Notes under the pieces: model-generated
What the model was told of the DNA's origin: nothing
Seen by the model: only the letters and a program-made list of their open reading frames with translations
Database searches by the model: none
From: T3Sed10-241 sp036796255
GTDB lineage: Bacteria > Bacteroidota > Bacteroidia > Flavobacteriales_D > Cryomorphaceae
Direction of reading: 5' to 3'
Length of the DNA: 46,818 bases
Assembly: GCA_036796255.1 (NCBI GenBank)
Contig: DAIRDH010000023.1
Coordinates: 1-46,818 of the forward strand
Shown here: positions 25,828 to 34,020 of the stretch, piece after piece
Numbering within the stretch: position 1 is the stretch's first letter
How the letters are laid out: every line of letters starts with the position of its first letter
Program-made: the position numbers and the translations under genes

Positions 25828-25882
25828 GAACGCAGACAACGCGGATCGAACTGATCAACGCAGATCAGACTACTGGTTTTTA
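25828..25882. repeat. Left copy of a 55-base repeat at an assembly gap
   Basis: Identical base for base to 25983-26037 and ends exactly at the first N. It contains AACGCAGA/AACGCGGA words, an intergenic repeat type. The last 13 bases (CTACTGGTTTTTA) match the end of the sixA gene on the other side of the gap. Confidence 0.95.
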
Positions 25883-25982
25883 NNNNNNNNNNNNNNNNNN
25901 NNNNNNNNNNNNNNNNNNNNNNNNNNNNNNNNNNNNNNNNNNNNNNNNNNNNNNNNNNNNNNNNNNNNNNNNNNNNNNNNNN
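25883..25982. other. Assembly gap of 100 N
   Basis: Exactly 100 unknown bases, a conventional placeholder for a gap of unknown size. It lies directly between the two identical 55-base copies, so the real gap may be zero or even negative. Confidence 1.
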
Positions 25983-26037
25983 GAACGCAGACAACGCGGA
26001 TCGAACTGATCAACGCAGATCAGACTACTGGTTTTTA
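25983..26037. repeat. Right copy of the 55-base repeat at the assembly gap
   Basis: Starts on the first base after the N run and matches 25828-25882. Its right end overlaps the last codons of sixA (stop at 26025-26027). Confidence 0.95.
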
Positions 26038-26516
26038 GGATAGTCAAGCCACACAAGCTTCCCTGTATTCCCCGACACCAGCTGCCACGTGTCAAACCCG
26101 AAATCTATGCGTGCGCAGCCAGCTGTGGGCAGGTTGTCGAGCTGGTCACCAGCAAGGTAGTTGATAATTTGCGTGAAGCCTGGATTGTGCCCGAAAAGCA
26201 TTGCACTTTTGATGCTGTCGTCGAGCGAATTGATCACTTGCAGAATATCGGAAATGGAAGGGAGGTACAAGATGTGCTGCTCCACAATGCGGCTGCTCTC
26301 GTAGCCGATTTCTTTCGCCACGAGCTTGGCCGTGCTGAGCGCGCGCATCGCCGGACTGCTCACAATGAGCTCAAAGGGCTCGTTGCGTTCCAGCAATCGC
26401 TTGCCCATCATGGGCGCATCGTGAAAGCCGCGCTCGTTGAGCGGGCGCTCAAAGTCGCTCAGGCCGGAGTGGTTCCAGCTCGACTTTGCGTGGCGGTGGA
26501 TGTAGAGGCTTTTCAT
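26025..26516 (-). CDS. sixA: SixA-like histidine phosphatase
   Basis: A 163-residue phosphoglycerate-mutase-superfamily protein. The phosphohistidine RHxK-like motif is at the N terminus (LYIHRHAKSSW, Arg8 and catalytic His9), the second conserved Arg is in SSPAMRALSTAKL and the second His is in MLFGHNPGFTQ. Length and the RHAK start match SixA, which removes phosphate from phosphohistidine in histidine-phosphotransfer proteins; other small phosphatases of this family cannot be excluded. The ATG at 26516 is used because the motif must be near the N terminus. Its 3' end overlaps the repeated sequence by the gap. Confidence 0.85.
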   Translation of the reverse strand: MKSLYIHRHAKSSWNHSGLSDFERPLNERGFHDAPMMGKRLLERNEPFELIVSSPAMRALSTAKLVAKEIGYESSRIVEQHILYLPSISDILQVINSLDDSIKSAMLFGHNPGFTQIINYLAGDQLDNLPTAGCARIDFGFDTWQLVSGNTGKLVWLDYPKNQ

Positions 26517-26577
26517 GGCAATGAAAGTATGCAATCGACCAGAATTCCCAAAACCCGGCTGAGATTTGGCTTCACTG

Positions 26578-27081
26578 CTACTTGGTGGTCTCCCTGCGAA
26601 ATCCTTCGGGTACAGCTTGGCACCTGATCACTTCGGGCAGCTGCCACCTGCCATCTTTGCGGTGCCAGTAATAGTGCGTTACGATGGGAGGGGCGTACTT
26701 CGTCCATGGCTGCATGTGGTGCCTGAGCCGCTCAGGTTCATTGGTCGAGCCAAAATGGATTTCGACATTTAGTAGCCCCTCTGCGCTGTGTTCCCGGTAG
26801 GCAATCCGCTCTACTGCGCCATTGCTGTAAAATTGCAACTGGCAGGAATCTCTGTAGGCTGTATGCTGATCTTCATGTGTATAGGTAAGTGCGCCGTACA
26901 GATTGTAAAGCTCAATGTTTCTGCGGCCGTCGCTCCATGGGTATATTTTGACAGAGACCTTATTGTTGATGTAATAATGGTATGTCGTATCCGTCGGTTC
27001 CCCAGCTCCGGGTTTTGCGGAAGCAAAAGGAACAGAGCATAAAAACAAGACCAAAAAACTTAAAATAGAAAACCTCGACAC
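26578..27081 (-). CDS. Hypothetical exported protein
   Basis: No family recognised. The N terminus is a signal peptide (RFSILSFLVLFLCSVPFASA). The rest contains YHYYINNKVSVKIYPW, IELYNLYGALTYTHED and QLQFYSNGAVERIAYREHS, a pattern slightly like antitoxin/MORN-type beta repeats. The frame lacks an ATG; GTG at 27081 gives a 167-residue protein with the signal sequence at the front, while TTG at 27108 adds nine basic residues. It lies between a VOC-family gene and sixA on the same strand. Confidence 0.55.
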   Translation of the reverse strand: MSRFSILSFLVLFLCSVPFASAKPGAGEPTDTTYHYYINNKVSVKIYPWSDGRRNIELYNLYGALTYTHEDQHTAYRDSCQLQFYSNGAVERIAYREHSAEGLLNVEIHFGSTNEPERLRHHMQPWTKYAPPIVTHYYWHRKDGRWQLPEVIRCQAVPEGFRRETTK

Positions 27082-27160
27082 CGTGACACGTTTCCGAAGG
27101 CCAATCAATGATCGGGCCTAAATTGAAAAGCGAGCTGAGGGATTGTTGCCGAGAGTTCGT

Positions 27161-27541
27161 TTAGGGCTTGTCTTCCCAGAGCTCGATGTAATTGCCTTCC
27201 AGGTCATTGAGCCATGCAAAGGTGCCTTCTTCATGAAATTCCGGGCCGCGCACTTCGATCTTCTTTTCTTCAAGCCGGTCAAGGATTTCCTGGATATTCT
27301 CAACCCGCAAGTTGACCGTAAACAGCTTGCCATCAACAAAAGGCCGGTGTCGATTGTACAGGATGGAGAAAATGGTGTAGCGTTTGGTTCGACCCTCAGC
27401 TTCAGTGTAGGGAAAGGTGGCATAATATGCCTGGTAATTTTCTGTGTATTCGTAATCTATTCCAAGATGTTCAGCATACCAATCGGCCAGTAGTTTAGGA
27501 TTTTCTGAATAGAGAAATACGCCGCCGAGTGCTTTTACCAT
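27161..27541 (-). CDS. VOC-family (glyoxalase/bleomycin-resistance-fold) protein
   Basis: A 126-residue protein with the paired beta-alpha-beta-beta-beta modules: ALGGVFLYSENPKLLADWYAEHLGI in the first half and FTVNLRVENIQEILDRLEEKKIEV ... FAWLNDLEGNYIELWEDKP in the second. NYIELWE gives the usual metal-ligand Glu of the C-terminal strand. The family includes lyases, isomerases and dioxygenases, so the reaction is not known. ATG at 27541; next gene on the same strand after about 50 bases. Confidence 0.85.
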   Translation of the reverse strand: MVKALGGVFLYSENPKLLADWYAEHLGIDYEYTENYQAYYATFPYTEAEGRTKRYTIFSILYNRHRPFVDGKLFTVNLRVENIQEILDRLEEKKIEVRGPEFHEEGTFAWLNDLEGNYIELWEDKP

Positions 27542-27671
27542 TGAGGTGAGGATTTGAAATTCACATTGCGAATGTAGTTAAACTATAAGCACCCCGCCAC
27601 TTGATGTGATGGAATATCAGGGTTCTTTGCTCCAGTTTGGAAGGCCTATATTTGCAGAAAATGCTAAACAT

Positions 27672-28253
27672 ATGCTCGGTTTGAAAATGCAGACCGACCC
27701 GCGTTGGGTCAACATCGTTGAAAAGAACATTGGCGAAATCCTCACCGACCATGCCTGGTGTGAACAAAAAGCGGCCTCTTCGGCCATCAGCATCATGGTG
27801 CGCTTTCCTGAGTATCCCGACCTTGTAGACGAGATGACGGCCCTGGCCCGCGAAGAAATGGATCACTTTGCATTGGTGCACGAGAAGATCAAAGAGCGCG
27901 GCTACACCCTTGGATTTGAGCGCAAAGATCCCTATGTGAAAGACCTGCGCAGCTTTATACGCACAGGTGGCAATCGCATCATCCAGCTCGTGGAAGCCTT
28001 ACTGATGAGCGCCATGATCGAAGCCCGGAGCTGCGAGCGCTTTCGCGTGCTGAGCGAGGAAATCGCCGATGAAGACCTGCGCAAATTTTACCGCAGACTC
28101 ATGGCGAGTGAGGCGCGTCACTACATGGTATTCCTGCGCTTTGCGCGCAAATACGGCCATGGCGTCGATGTAGACACGCGCTGGAATGAGTTTCTGGAAT
28201 ACGAAGGACAGCTGATGGAGAAGTACGGGAGGGAAGTTAGCGTGCACGGTTAA
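27672..28253 (+). CDS. miaE: tRNA-(ms2io6A)-hydroxylase MiaE
   Basis: A 193-residue ferritin-like di-iron enzyme that hydroxylates the isopentenyl side chain of ms2i6A at position 37 of tRNA. Iron ligands appear as Glu31 (HAWCEQKAA), Glu62-x-x-His65 (REEMDHFALVH), Glu117 (IEARSCERF) and Glu147-x-x-His150 (ASEARHYMVFL). The start is taken at 27672, where MLGLKMQTDPRWVNIVEKNI matches the usual N terminus; an upstream in-frame ATG at 27606 adds 22 unlike residues. It implies that miaA and miaB are also present. It stands alone, convergent with a DUF3667 gene. Confidence 0.93.
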   Translation: MLGLKMQTDPRWVNIVEKNIGEILTDHAWCEQKAASSAISIMVRFPEYPDLVDEMTALAREEMDHFALVHEKIKERGYTLGFERKDPYVKDLRSFIRTGGNRIIQLVEALLMSAMIEARSCERFRVLSEEIADEDLRKFYRRLMASEARHYMVFLRFARKYGHGVDVDTRWNEFLEYEGQLMEKYGREVSVHG

Positions 28254-28293
28254 GACAAATCAAAGCTTTAGCCCAATTTTGGATGTTTTCAAC

Positions 28294-29118
28294 TTACGGC
28301 TTTGCCACCGTTCCAGAAAAAACTCCAGGCAACTCAATCCAGCCGGCTGCGGCCAGCAAGCCGATGATCAAACCAACAAACAGGCTCGCCACCAATAGTA
28401 TTGCATAACTTATAATTAGTGCAGTAAAGCCTTTAATGAATTCGTGCAGGGAAGGCTTTGACGTGTATTGTGTAGCAGTGAGCCATCCCACGAGGAGGGC
28501 ATTAAAAATTAATGGGCTCCAGGTGCTGCTGTAGCCAAACAAGGTGTAAATTACCATTGTGAACAGCGTAAACAGCACCGTTTGGGCGGTAACATACAAA
28601 CTTGCAGCCAATTGCTCAATATAGTTTAAACCCTTGCTCTTCCTGTAAACCAGCCAAAGCGCAATGGCGAGAAAAAAGGCATTTGCAAAGTTGACAATTC
28701 GCATAAACTTCATGCTTACTTGCGCACTCATCTCCATGGTGCGCAGGGTTTGCTCGTCCACTTCACCGATATAATCGTCAATGGCCTGGTCAAAAAAGCC
28801 TTGAAAATCAAATTCAACAAGCTGAATGTAAAGTAAATATACCGTAGTGATGATCAGGAAATATGCCACTGGGCCGAGGTAGCTGCGTCGATCACCTTTG
28901 ATATAGGTTGCAGCCACAAGGCCTGGTTTGGTAAAAAGGTGCACCATGGTCCGCACAAACATGCCATTGACGCCAAAGAGTCTGTCGAAAAATTCAAGCA
29001 GGATGTTACGCAAACGGAGCCTTGGCACCTGAGCGGGCTGCCCGCAATTGGGACAGAAATGCGCGCCCTGTAAGTGCTTGCACCTGATACAATGCTGGCT
29101 GATAAGACCTTCTGACAT
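28294..29118 (-). CDS. DUF3667 membrane protein with N-terminal zinc ribbon
   Basis: A 274-residue protein. The N terminus has two CxxC knuckles (HCIRCKHLQGAHFCPNCGQ), followed by the conserved LRNILLEFFDRLFGVNGMFVRTMVHLFTKPG segment and then GDRRSYLGPVAYFLI, which mark DUF3667. Four to five hydrophobic helices follow (for example YFLIITTVYLLYIQLV, FANAFFLAIALWLVY, LFTLFTMVIYTLFGY, ALIISYAILLVASLFVGLIIGLLAA). Function unknown; common in Bacteroidota. The ATG at 29118 is used; three residues upstream would need a TTG. Confidence 0.88.
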   Translation of the reverse strand: MSEGLISQHCIRCKHLQGAHFCPNCGQPAQVPRLRLRNILLEFFDRLFGVNGMFVRTMVHLFTKPGLVAATYIKGDRRSYLGPVAYFLIITTVYLLYIQLVEFDFQGFFDQAIDDYIGEVDEQTLRTMEMSAQVSMKFMRIVNFANAFFLAIALWLVYRKSKGLNYIEQLAASLYVTAQTVLFTLFTMVIYTLFGYSSTWSPLIFNALLVGWLTATQYTSKPSLHEFIKGFTALIISYAILLVASLFVGLIIGLLAAAGWIELPGVFSGTVAKP

Positions 29119-29253
29119 GGGCGGCAAGGTAGCAAATCAAATCAAAATCCAAATATATCTGGAATGGTTTTTAGCATTACAAATCATTCCAAATATGAAG
29201 GTTATTTCGCATTCCGTCAGATTGCATTTCTGCTCCGCTCAAAGACGCCCCAA

Positions 29254-29667
29254 TTATTGCCCTGCTTGCGCCTCAAACACTGCCCTCCAACCTTCAGGTA
29301 CTGCCATGGTTTTACGATTCTCGTAATCATAGCACACCACCACTGACTTGCCGCGGGTACATTCCACCCAATTGCTGCCGCTGCGCTTGAATATCACGTA
29401 ACTTACTTCAAAGCTTTTATTTCCAATGTTGCCAATTCCAAGTTGAATTTCAGCTTCATCGACCAGCGTAAGGGGCAACAAATAATCAACCTCATGGCGT
29501 GCCAGCAGGATGCCGTGGCGCTCCCAATCCCATTTTGTACCCACATGTTCCTGAAACCATAACTTGCGGCCCTCTTCAAAATAGGTGATGTACACCGCAT
29601 TGTTTACAATGCCGTATGAGTCAAGGTCATTGAATCGGATGTGAATAGGGTAGCGGTCGTTTTTCAA
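29254..29667 (-). CDS. Acyl-CoA thioesterase (4HBT/YbgC-like, TTG start)
   Basis: A 137-residue hotdog-fold protein. The signature FNDLDSYGIVNNAVYITYFEEGR (around residues 12-34) matches the 4HBT family pattern with the active Asp and helix. It hydrolyses acyl-CoA thioesters in known relatives. No ATG precedes the motif: the only start that keeps it, after an in-frame stop at about 29692, is TTG at 29667, 10 bases after the stop of the preceding gene. It is the third gene of a set with the dehydratase and a hypothetical gene. Confidence 0.85.
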   Translation of the reverse strand: MKNDRYPIHIRFNDLDSYGIVNNAVYITYFEEGRKLWFQEHVGTKWDWERHGILLARHEVDYLLPLTLVDEAEIQLGIGNIGNKSFEVSYVIFKRSGSNWVECTRGKSVVVCYDYENRKTMAVPEGWRAVFEAQAGQ

Positions 29668-29677
29668 GTGATTGGGC

Positions 29678-30076
29678 TTAGGTGATCGGATTCATAATAA
29701 CGCTAAATACCGTGATGCTGTTGGGGTCGCGCTCGTAGAAAAGTTTGTCCAGCGCCGATTGCACATTCTTCGCACTAAAGTAGGAAGTTTGCAAGGTGTT
29801 GTATCCTGTCATTTTCCATTGAATGGTCCAGCTGCTTTCTTTGTCTTTGTGGATTTTGACGTACTTCAGCATCTTCTTCATCGCGTCGAGCTTGTCGTAG
29901 CCCTCCTCGCTGTGAAACAGGAAAGATTGGTTGTGACGCGGATTCACGGTCACCACATGAAGGAGGGTCTTGCCATCAGTATCTTCAAAGTTGTAAATGA
30001 TACTGTTGGGCCCAAGGCCGATGTATTGTTCTATCTCCCTTTGCAGTTTTGCAATCTCTATGTTCTTATCGGTCAT
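29678..30076 (-). CDS. Conserved hypothetical protein
   Basis: A 132-residue soluble protein without a signal peptide or membrane helix. It begins with a helical stretch (NIEIAKLQREIEQYIG) and continues with beta-rich sequence (SIIYNFEDTDGKTLLHVVTVN, SSWTIQWKMTGYNTLQTSYFSA). No motif tied to an activity. It lies 12 bases after the dehydratase gene and 10 bases before the thioesterase gene, so it belongs to the same transcript. Confidence 0.65.
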   Translation of the reverse strand: MTDKNIEIAKLQREIEQYIGLGPNSIIYNFEDTDGKTLLHVVTVNPRHNQSFLFHSEEGYDKLDAMKKMLKYVKIHKDKESSWTIQWKMTGYNTLQTSYFSAKNVQSALDKLFYERDPNSITVFSVIMNPIT

Positions 30077-30088
30077 TCCTGAAATGCT

Positions 30089-31957
30089 TTAGGCGTCAAA
30101 TTTACTGAATTCGCTGTTCATGCTCCTAAATTCGGGCACGATGTGCTTGATTTGTTTTACCAGCATGTCGTTGTTTTGGGCGAAAAACAGTTTCACGAGT
30201 GTATCAATTTGCGCTGATACTTTGCCAAAGTCATTGGCCCTTACCTGTGCACGTTTGATCTGCGGGTGATGGGTGGGCAGTGTATTCTCGGCATCGTTGA
30301 GCAATTCTTCGTATAGCTTTTCGCCAGGCCGCAAGCCCGTAATCACGATTTCGATGTCTTTGTCCACTTCCAGTCCACTCAGGTGGATCATTTGCCTGGC
30401 GAGGTCAATGATCTTGACCGACTCGCCCATGTCGAATACGAATATCTCGCTTCCTTCGCCCATGGCACCTGCTTCGAGCACGAGCTGGCAGGCCTCAGGT
30501 ATGGTCATAAAGTAGCGCGTCACTTCAGGGTCGGTCACAGTGATAGGCCCTCCAGCTTCTATTTGCTTCTTGAACAAGGGAATTACCGAGCCATTACTGC
30601 CCAGTACATTGCCAAATCGCGTGGTGATAAATTTGGTGCTTCCGCGCTCGTTGCTCGCCTGGGCATATATTTCTGCTACGCGCTTGCTGCTGCCCATTAC
30701 GCTGGTGGGATTCACCGCCTTATCGGTCGAGATCAACACGAAGGTATCCACCTGATGGGCTACAGCCAGATCCACACAGTTTTTGGTGCCCAGTACATTG
30801 GTAAAAACGGCCTCGCTCGGATTGAGCTCCATGAGTGGCACGTGCTTGTAAGCTGCGGCGTGGTATACCACTTCGGGTTTGAAGGTTTCGAACACGTTGC
30901 CAAGCCTGTTGGCCTGCCTTATATCGCCTATTACCGCTTCAAAGTGAAGGCCGGGGAAGCTGCTACGGATTTCATTCTCCAGGTCGTATATGGGCGACTC
31001 GGCCTGGTCGAGGGCTACAAGCAAGCCGGGTTGGTATTGCGCAATTTGTCGCACAAGTCCGCTGCCTATGGATCCAGCAGCACCTGTTACAAGTACCGTG
31101 CGGCCTTTGAGTTGATTTTCCACATTGCCATCGTCAAGCTGAATTACTTCACGGCCCAGCAGGTCCTCAATTTTCACCGACCGTATTTGCTTGAAGCTTA
31201 GCTCACCATTGATCCAGCTGTTGACTGGCGGTACATTGAGCACATCCACATTTTGCGCAAGCCCCATTTCAATCACCCGGCGTCGGTTACCGGGCCTGGG
31301 GTTTTGAATGGAAATAATGATATGCGCGGTCTTTTGCTTCTGGAGCAAGTGCGGCAATTCATCGGTATGGTATATCTGCGCGCCTTCCATGCGCTTGCCG
31401 CGTTTGCCTTTGTCATCGTCAATAAAAGCAAGCACACGGTAATTGCTTCCGGCATCGCGGTCTATGGTGCGCTTGGCAATCACCCCTGCCTCACCTGCTC
31501 CGTAAATGATCACCCATTCGCGCTCGCTGCTCGGGTTTCGTAATTCGATATAGAGCATTTTCACCCCCAGCCTGAAGGCTATGAGTAGCATTATGCTGAG
31601 CAAAGCTTCAAGAATAATGATGCTGAAGGGCAGGAAGTACCAGCCATCCCAGAGGAAGTACTTGATGGGGTTGAAGGCAGCCATAAGCAGGCTTCCACCA
31701 ACGATGACCTTAATGATGCGTATGGAATCTTCAGTGCCCGAATAGCGGATAATGCCGGCATAGGTGCGGCCAATCAAAAATGAACAGATGCGAATGACCA
31801 TAAAGATGGGAAATGCAAACAGCATTGGACCCACCTCCTGCGGTGGAAGGCTGAACTCAAACCGCAACATGTAAGCCGCGAAGAAGGCAAACCAAACCAG
31901 CGCAATGTCGATCAGAAAAATGATCCAACGGGGTACATTTTGGTTGGGAAAGAGCAT
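30089..31957 (-). CDS. UDP-sugar 4,6-dehydratase / polysaccharide biosynthesis protein (PglF/WbpM-like)
   Basis: About 622 residues. Four N-terminal membrane helices (IIFLIDIALVWFAFFAAYML etc.), a first Rossmann domain (VIIYGAGEAGVIAKR) and a second, catalytic SDR domain with TGAAGSIGSGLV near residue 290. The catalytic region STDKAVNPTSVMGSSKRVAE has Met where classical SDRs have Tyr, as known for membrane 4,6-dehydratases such as PglF and WbpM. These convert UDP-GlcNAc to a 4-keto-6-deoxy sugar for capsule, O-antigen or glycan synthesis. I prefer the ATG at 31957; the frame is open to a GTG at 32002. The two following small genes are co-transcribed. Confidence 0.92.
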   Translation of the reverse strand: MLFPNQNVPRWIIFLIDIALVWFAFFAAYMLRFEFSLPPQEVGPMLFAFPIFMVIRICSFLIGRTYAGIIRYSGTEDSIRIIKVIVGGSLLMAAFNPIKYFLWDGWYFLPFSIIILEALLSIMLLIAFRLGVKMLYIELRNPSSEREWVIIYGAGEAGVIAKRTIDRDAGSNYRVLAFIDDDKGKRGKRMEGAQIYHTDELPHLLQKQKTAHIIISIQNPRPGNRRRVIEMGLAQNVDVLNVPPVNSWINGELSFKQIRSVKIEDLLGREVIQLDDGNVENQLKGRTVLVTGAAGSIGSGLVRQIAQYQPGLLVALDQAESPIYDLENEIRSSFPGLHFEAVIGDIRQANRLGNVFETFKPEVVYHAAAYKHVPLMELNPSEAVFTNVLGTKNCVDLAVAHQVDTFVLISTDKAVNPTSVMGSSKRVAEIYAQASNERGSTKFITTRFGNVLGSNGSVIPLFKKQIEAGGPITVTDPEVTRYFMTIPEACQLVLEAGAMGEGSEIFVFDMGESVKIIDLARQMIHLSGLEVDKDIEIVITGLRPGEKLYEELLNDAENTLPTHHPQIKRAQVRANDFGKVSAQIDTLVKLFFAQNNDMLVKQIKHIVPEFRSMNSEFSKFDA

Positions 31958-32051
31958 GAAACTTCTGCGGTTTTCGGCCAAAGATAAAACGTTTTGGCGC
32001 ACAATGTTTCAGCGCTGTGTGATGAGTGGGCAGCTGCCGGCTGGAGCAGGT

Positions 32052-32432
32052 TCAGTCCGCACAAGATTCACAAAGCCCGGTGAGCAATACCTGGCAATCT
32101 TCAATCTTTACATTGTTAAGCTTTGGCCTTACTATTTGAACATCTACACAAGTGAGGGTCTTGCACTGCCTGCACTGAAAGTGGGCGTGGTAATCGTGGT
32201 GGTGCTTTTCGTCGCAAGTGTCGGCACAAATGGCGTAATAACTTTTGCCGTCAAGGCCTACAACACGGTGTGCCAAGCCTTCCTGCATGAATCGCTCAAG
32301 AATGCGGTACACAGTTACGCGGTTTGCCTTGGTATCGAGCTTCTCAAGCACCTCATCAGCCGACATGGCTATGGTATTGCCTTTGAGCACATCAATGACT
32401 CCTTGCTTCTGTTTTGTATTGCGTTTTTCCAT
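32052..32432 (-). CDS. Fur-family metal-responsive repressor (probably Zur)
   Basis: A 126-residue regulator. The winged-helix N domain includes NRVTVYRILERFMQEG; the metal region has HHHDYHAHFQC and two CxxC pairs, Cys87/Cys90 and Cys121/Cys124, which bind structural zinc in this family. It is divergent from a COG0523 GTPase gene often controlled by Zur and shares with it a palindromic promoter, so a zinc-sensing role is more likely than iron; this is inference. The ATG at 32432 starts 33-47 bases from the palindrome, so autoregulation is possible. Confidence 0.85.
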   Translation of the reverse strand: MEKRNTKQKQGVIDVLKGNTIAMSADEVLEKLDTKANRVTVYRILERFMQEGLAHRVVGLDGKSYYAICADTCDEKHHHDYHAHFQCRQCKTLTCVDVQIVRPKLNNVKIEDCQVLLTGLCESCAD

Positions 32433-32465
32433 TGTAAAAGAAATTCCTTAATCCTAAATCACTAT

Positions 32466-32480
32466 TGCAACAAAATTGCA
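32466..32480. promoter_or_regulatory. Palindrome TGCAACAAAATTGCA, candidate Zur/Fur operator
   Basis: TGCAA-CAAAA-TTGCA is an inverted repeat with a 5-base spacer. It lies in the 142-base divergent space between the Fur-family regulator and the COG0523 GTPase, directly to the left of a perfect TAAATTTG -7 box (32482-32489). A protein bound here would cover the promoter. A hairpin (TCAGCT-AAACA-AGCTGA, 32490-32506) follows in the leader. Confidence 0.55.
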
Positions 32481-32481
32481 T

Positions 32482-32489
32482 TAAATTTG
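32482..32489 (+). promoter_or_regulatory. Putative -7 box TAAATTTG for the COG0523 gene
   Basis: Matches TAnnTTTG exactly and abuts the palindrome at 32466-32480. The start codon at 32575 leaves a leader of about 75 bases. Confidence 0.4.
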
Positions 32490-32574
32490 TCAGCTAAACA
32501 AGCTGATTAAAGCTGTAGTATTAAAACGCCTGCCAAATGAAATTATGCGAAAGCCCACAAATCTATAAAGAAGG

Positions 32575-33792
32575 ATGACAAGGAAAAAATTGCCGGTAAC
32601 TGTATTGAGCGGATTCCTGGGTGCGGGAAAAACGACGGTTCTCAACCACATATTGCACAATAGAGACGGCCTCAAGGTTGCAGTGATCGTCAATGACATG
32701 AGTGAAGTAAACGTCGATGCCAACACGGTGGCCCGCGATGGGCAACTCTCGCGCACGGAGGAGAAGCTCGTTGAAATGAGCAATGGATGCATTTGCTGTA
32801 CTTTGCGCGAAGACCTTATGCTTGAGGTAGAGCGGCTGGCCAAAGAAGGCAGGTTCGATTACCTGCTCATTGAGAGCACAGGCATTTCAGAACCTGTTCC
32901 AGTGGCGCAAACTTTCAGCTTTCAAAATGAAGACAGCAGCATTGATCTAAGCCGATTCAGCTATATCGATACGATGGTGACAGTGGTTGATGCCTTCAAT
33001 TTTTTCAAGGATTTTGGCAGCCCTGAAACGCTGCAATCCAGCGCTCTGAGTGATATGGAAGGAGACCACCGCACCATAGTGGACTTGCTTACCGATCAGG
33101 TAGAATTTGCCAATGTGATCGTGATCAATAAGATTGATTTGGCAGGTGAGGAACCCAAACGCGTATTGCGCGCAGCCTTGCATAAGCTCAATCCCGGTGC
33201 ACGCATTGTTGAGGTGAGCCATGGACAGGTACCACCGGAAATGATATTGCACACAGGTCTGTTCGATCTCGAGGAAGCAGAACAGGCCGCGGGATGGATT
33301 GAAGAACTCCACAAGTCCGAGCACACTCCGGAAACAGAGGAATACGGCATCGGCAGTTTTGTGTATCGTTCCCAGTTGCCGTTTCATCCGCAGCGTTTTT
33401 GGCATTGGGTAAATGAAAAATTTCCCACCACCATTATTCGCAGCAAAGGCTTGTTTTGGACAGCTTCAAGGCCTGCGCAAGCCTTGTCATGGGGGCAGGC
33501 GGGAGGGTCATTGCGCGGCGACAGTGCCGGTGTATGGTGGGCCAGTATGCCTTTCGGCGAAAGAATACGATACGCATCATTCATCGAACACCGGAATACC
33601 ATTGAAGCCCATTGGCACCCCATATTCGGTGACCGCAAAAATGAATTGGTCTTTATCGGACAAGATATGGACGAAGCGGCCATAAGGGGGCAACTTAACG
33701 CGTGTCTCTGCAGCAGCGACGAGCTCGAATGTCTAGATCTTCTGACTGAGCAGGAAGATGAATGGCCAATAGCCCGTGTTGAATATACCTAA
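32575..33792 (+). CDS. COG0523 (CobW/ZigA-like) GTP-binding metallochaperone
   Basis: A 405-residue G3E GTPase. The P-loop is GFLGAGKTT (13-21), the metal-binding C-x-C-C motif is GCICC (71-75), ESTGISEP is the Walker B/SIMIBI segment and VINKIDL is the G4 motif. The C-terminal CobW_C domain includes RFWHWVNEKFP. These proteins deliver zinc or other metals to client enzymes; the Zur-controlled ones (ZigA/YeiR type) act under zinc starvation. Placement next to a Fur-family regulator and palindrome supports that role. No His-rich loop is evident. A hairpin-rich spacer follows its stop. Confidence 0.93.
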   Translation: MTRKKLPVTVLSGFLGAGKTTVLNHILHNRDGLKVAVIVNDMSEVNVDANTVARDGQLSRTEEKLVEMSNGCICCTLREDLMLEVERLAKEGRFDYLLIESTGISEPVPVAQTFSFQNEDSSIDLSRFSYIDTMVTVVDAFNFFKDFGSPETLQSSALSDMEGDHRTIVDLLTDQVEFANVIVINKIDLAGEEPKRVLRAALHKLNPGARIVEVSHGQVPPEMILHTGLFDLEEAEQAAGWIEELHKSEHTPETEEYGIGSFVYRSQLPFHPQRFWHWVNEKFPTTIIRSKGLFWTASRPAQALSWGQAGGSLRGDSAGVWWASMPFGERIRYASFIEHRNTIEAHWHPIFGDRKNELVFIGQDMDEAAIRGQLNACLCSSDELECLDLLTEQEDEWPIARVEYT

Positions 33793-33803
33793 GCAATCCA
33801 ATC

Positions 33804-33820
33804 TCCGAAAAAGCTTCGGA
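33804..33820 (+). terminator. Hairpin after the COG0523 gene, possible terminator
   Basis: TCCGAA-AAAGC-TTCGGA, 11 bases after the stop, followed 5 bases later by CTTTTTC. A short weak stem with an incomplete T run. Confidence 0.4.
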
Positions 33821-33913
33821 AAACTCTTTTTCAACGAAAGCCTATACGACGGCGCAACCGTGGGCATTAGGCAGTTGAACACGCTATAGATCCCTTCATT
33901 TTGGCGACGGCTT

Positions 33914-33966
33914 CCAGTTTGATACTGGATAATACAGATGTGACGATGAGCCACCGACACGGTGGC
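33914..33966. repeat. Two perfect hairpins between convergent genes
   Basis: CCAGT-TTGAT-ACTGG (33914-33928) and GCCACCG-ACA-CGGTGGC (33950-33966) lie in the 228-base spacer between convergent genes. The second has a 7-bp stem and a 3-base loop. Neither is followed by a T run. They may act as a two-sided transcription barrier. Confidence 0.5.
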
Positions 33967-34020
33967 AGGAGCATAACATTTTACCATAGATAAAGTGAAA
34001 GCCAGGAAGTCCTTAAAAAA

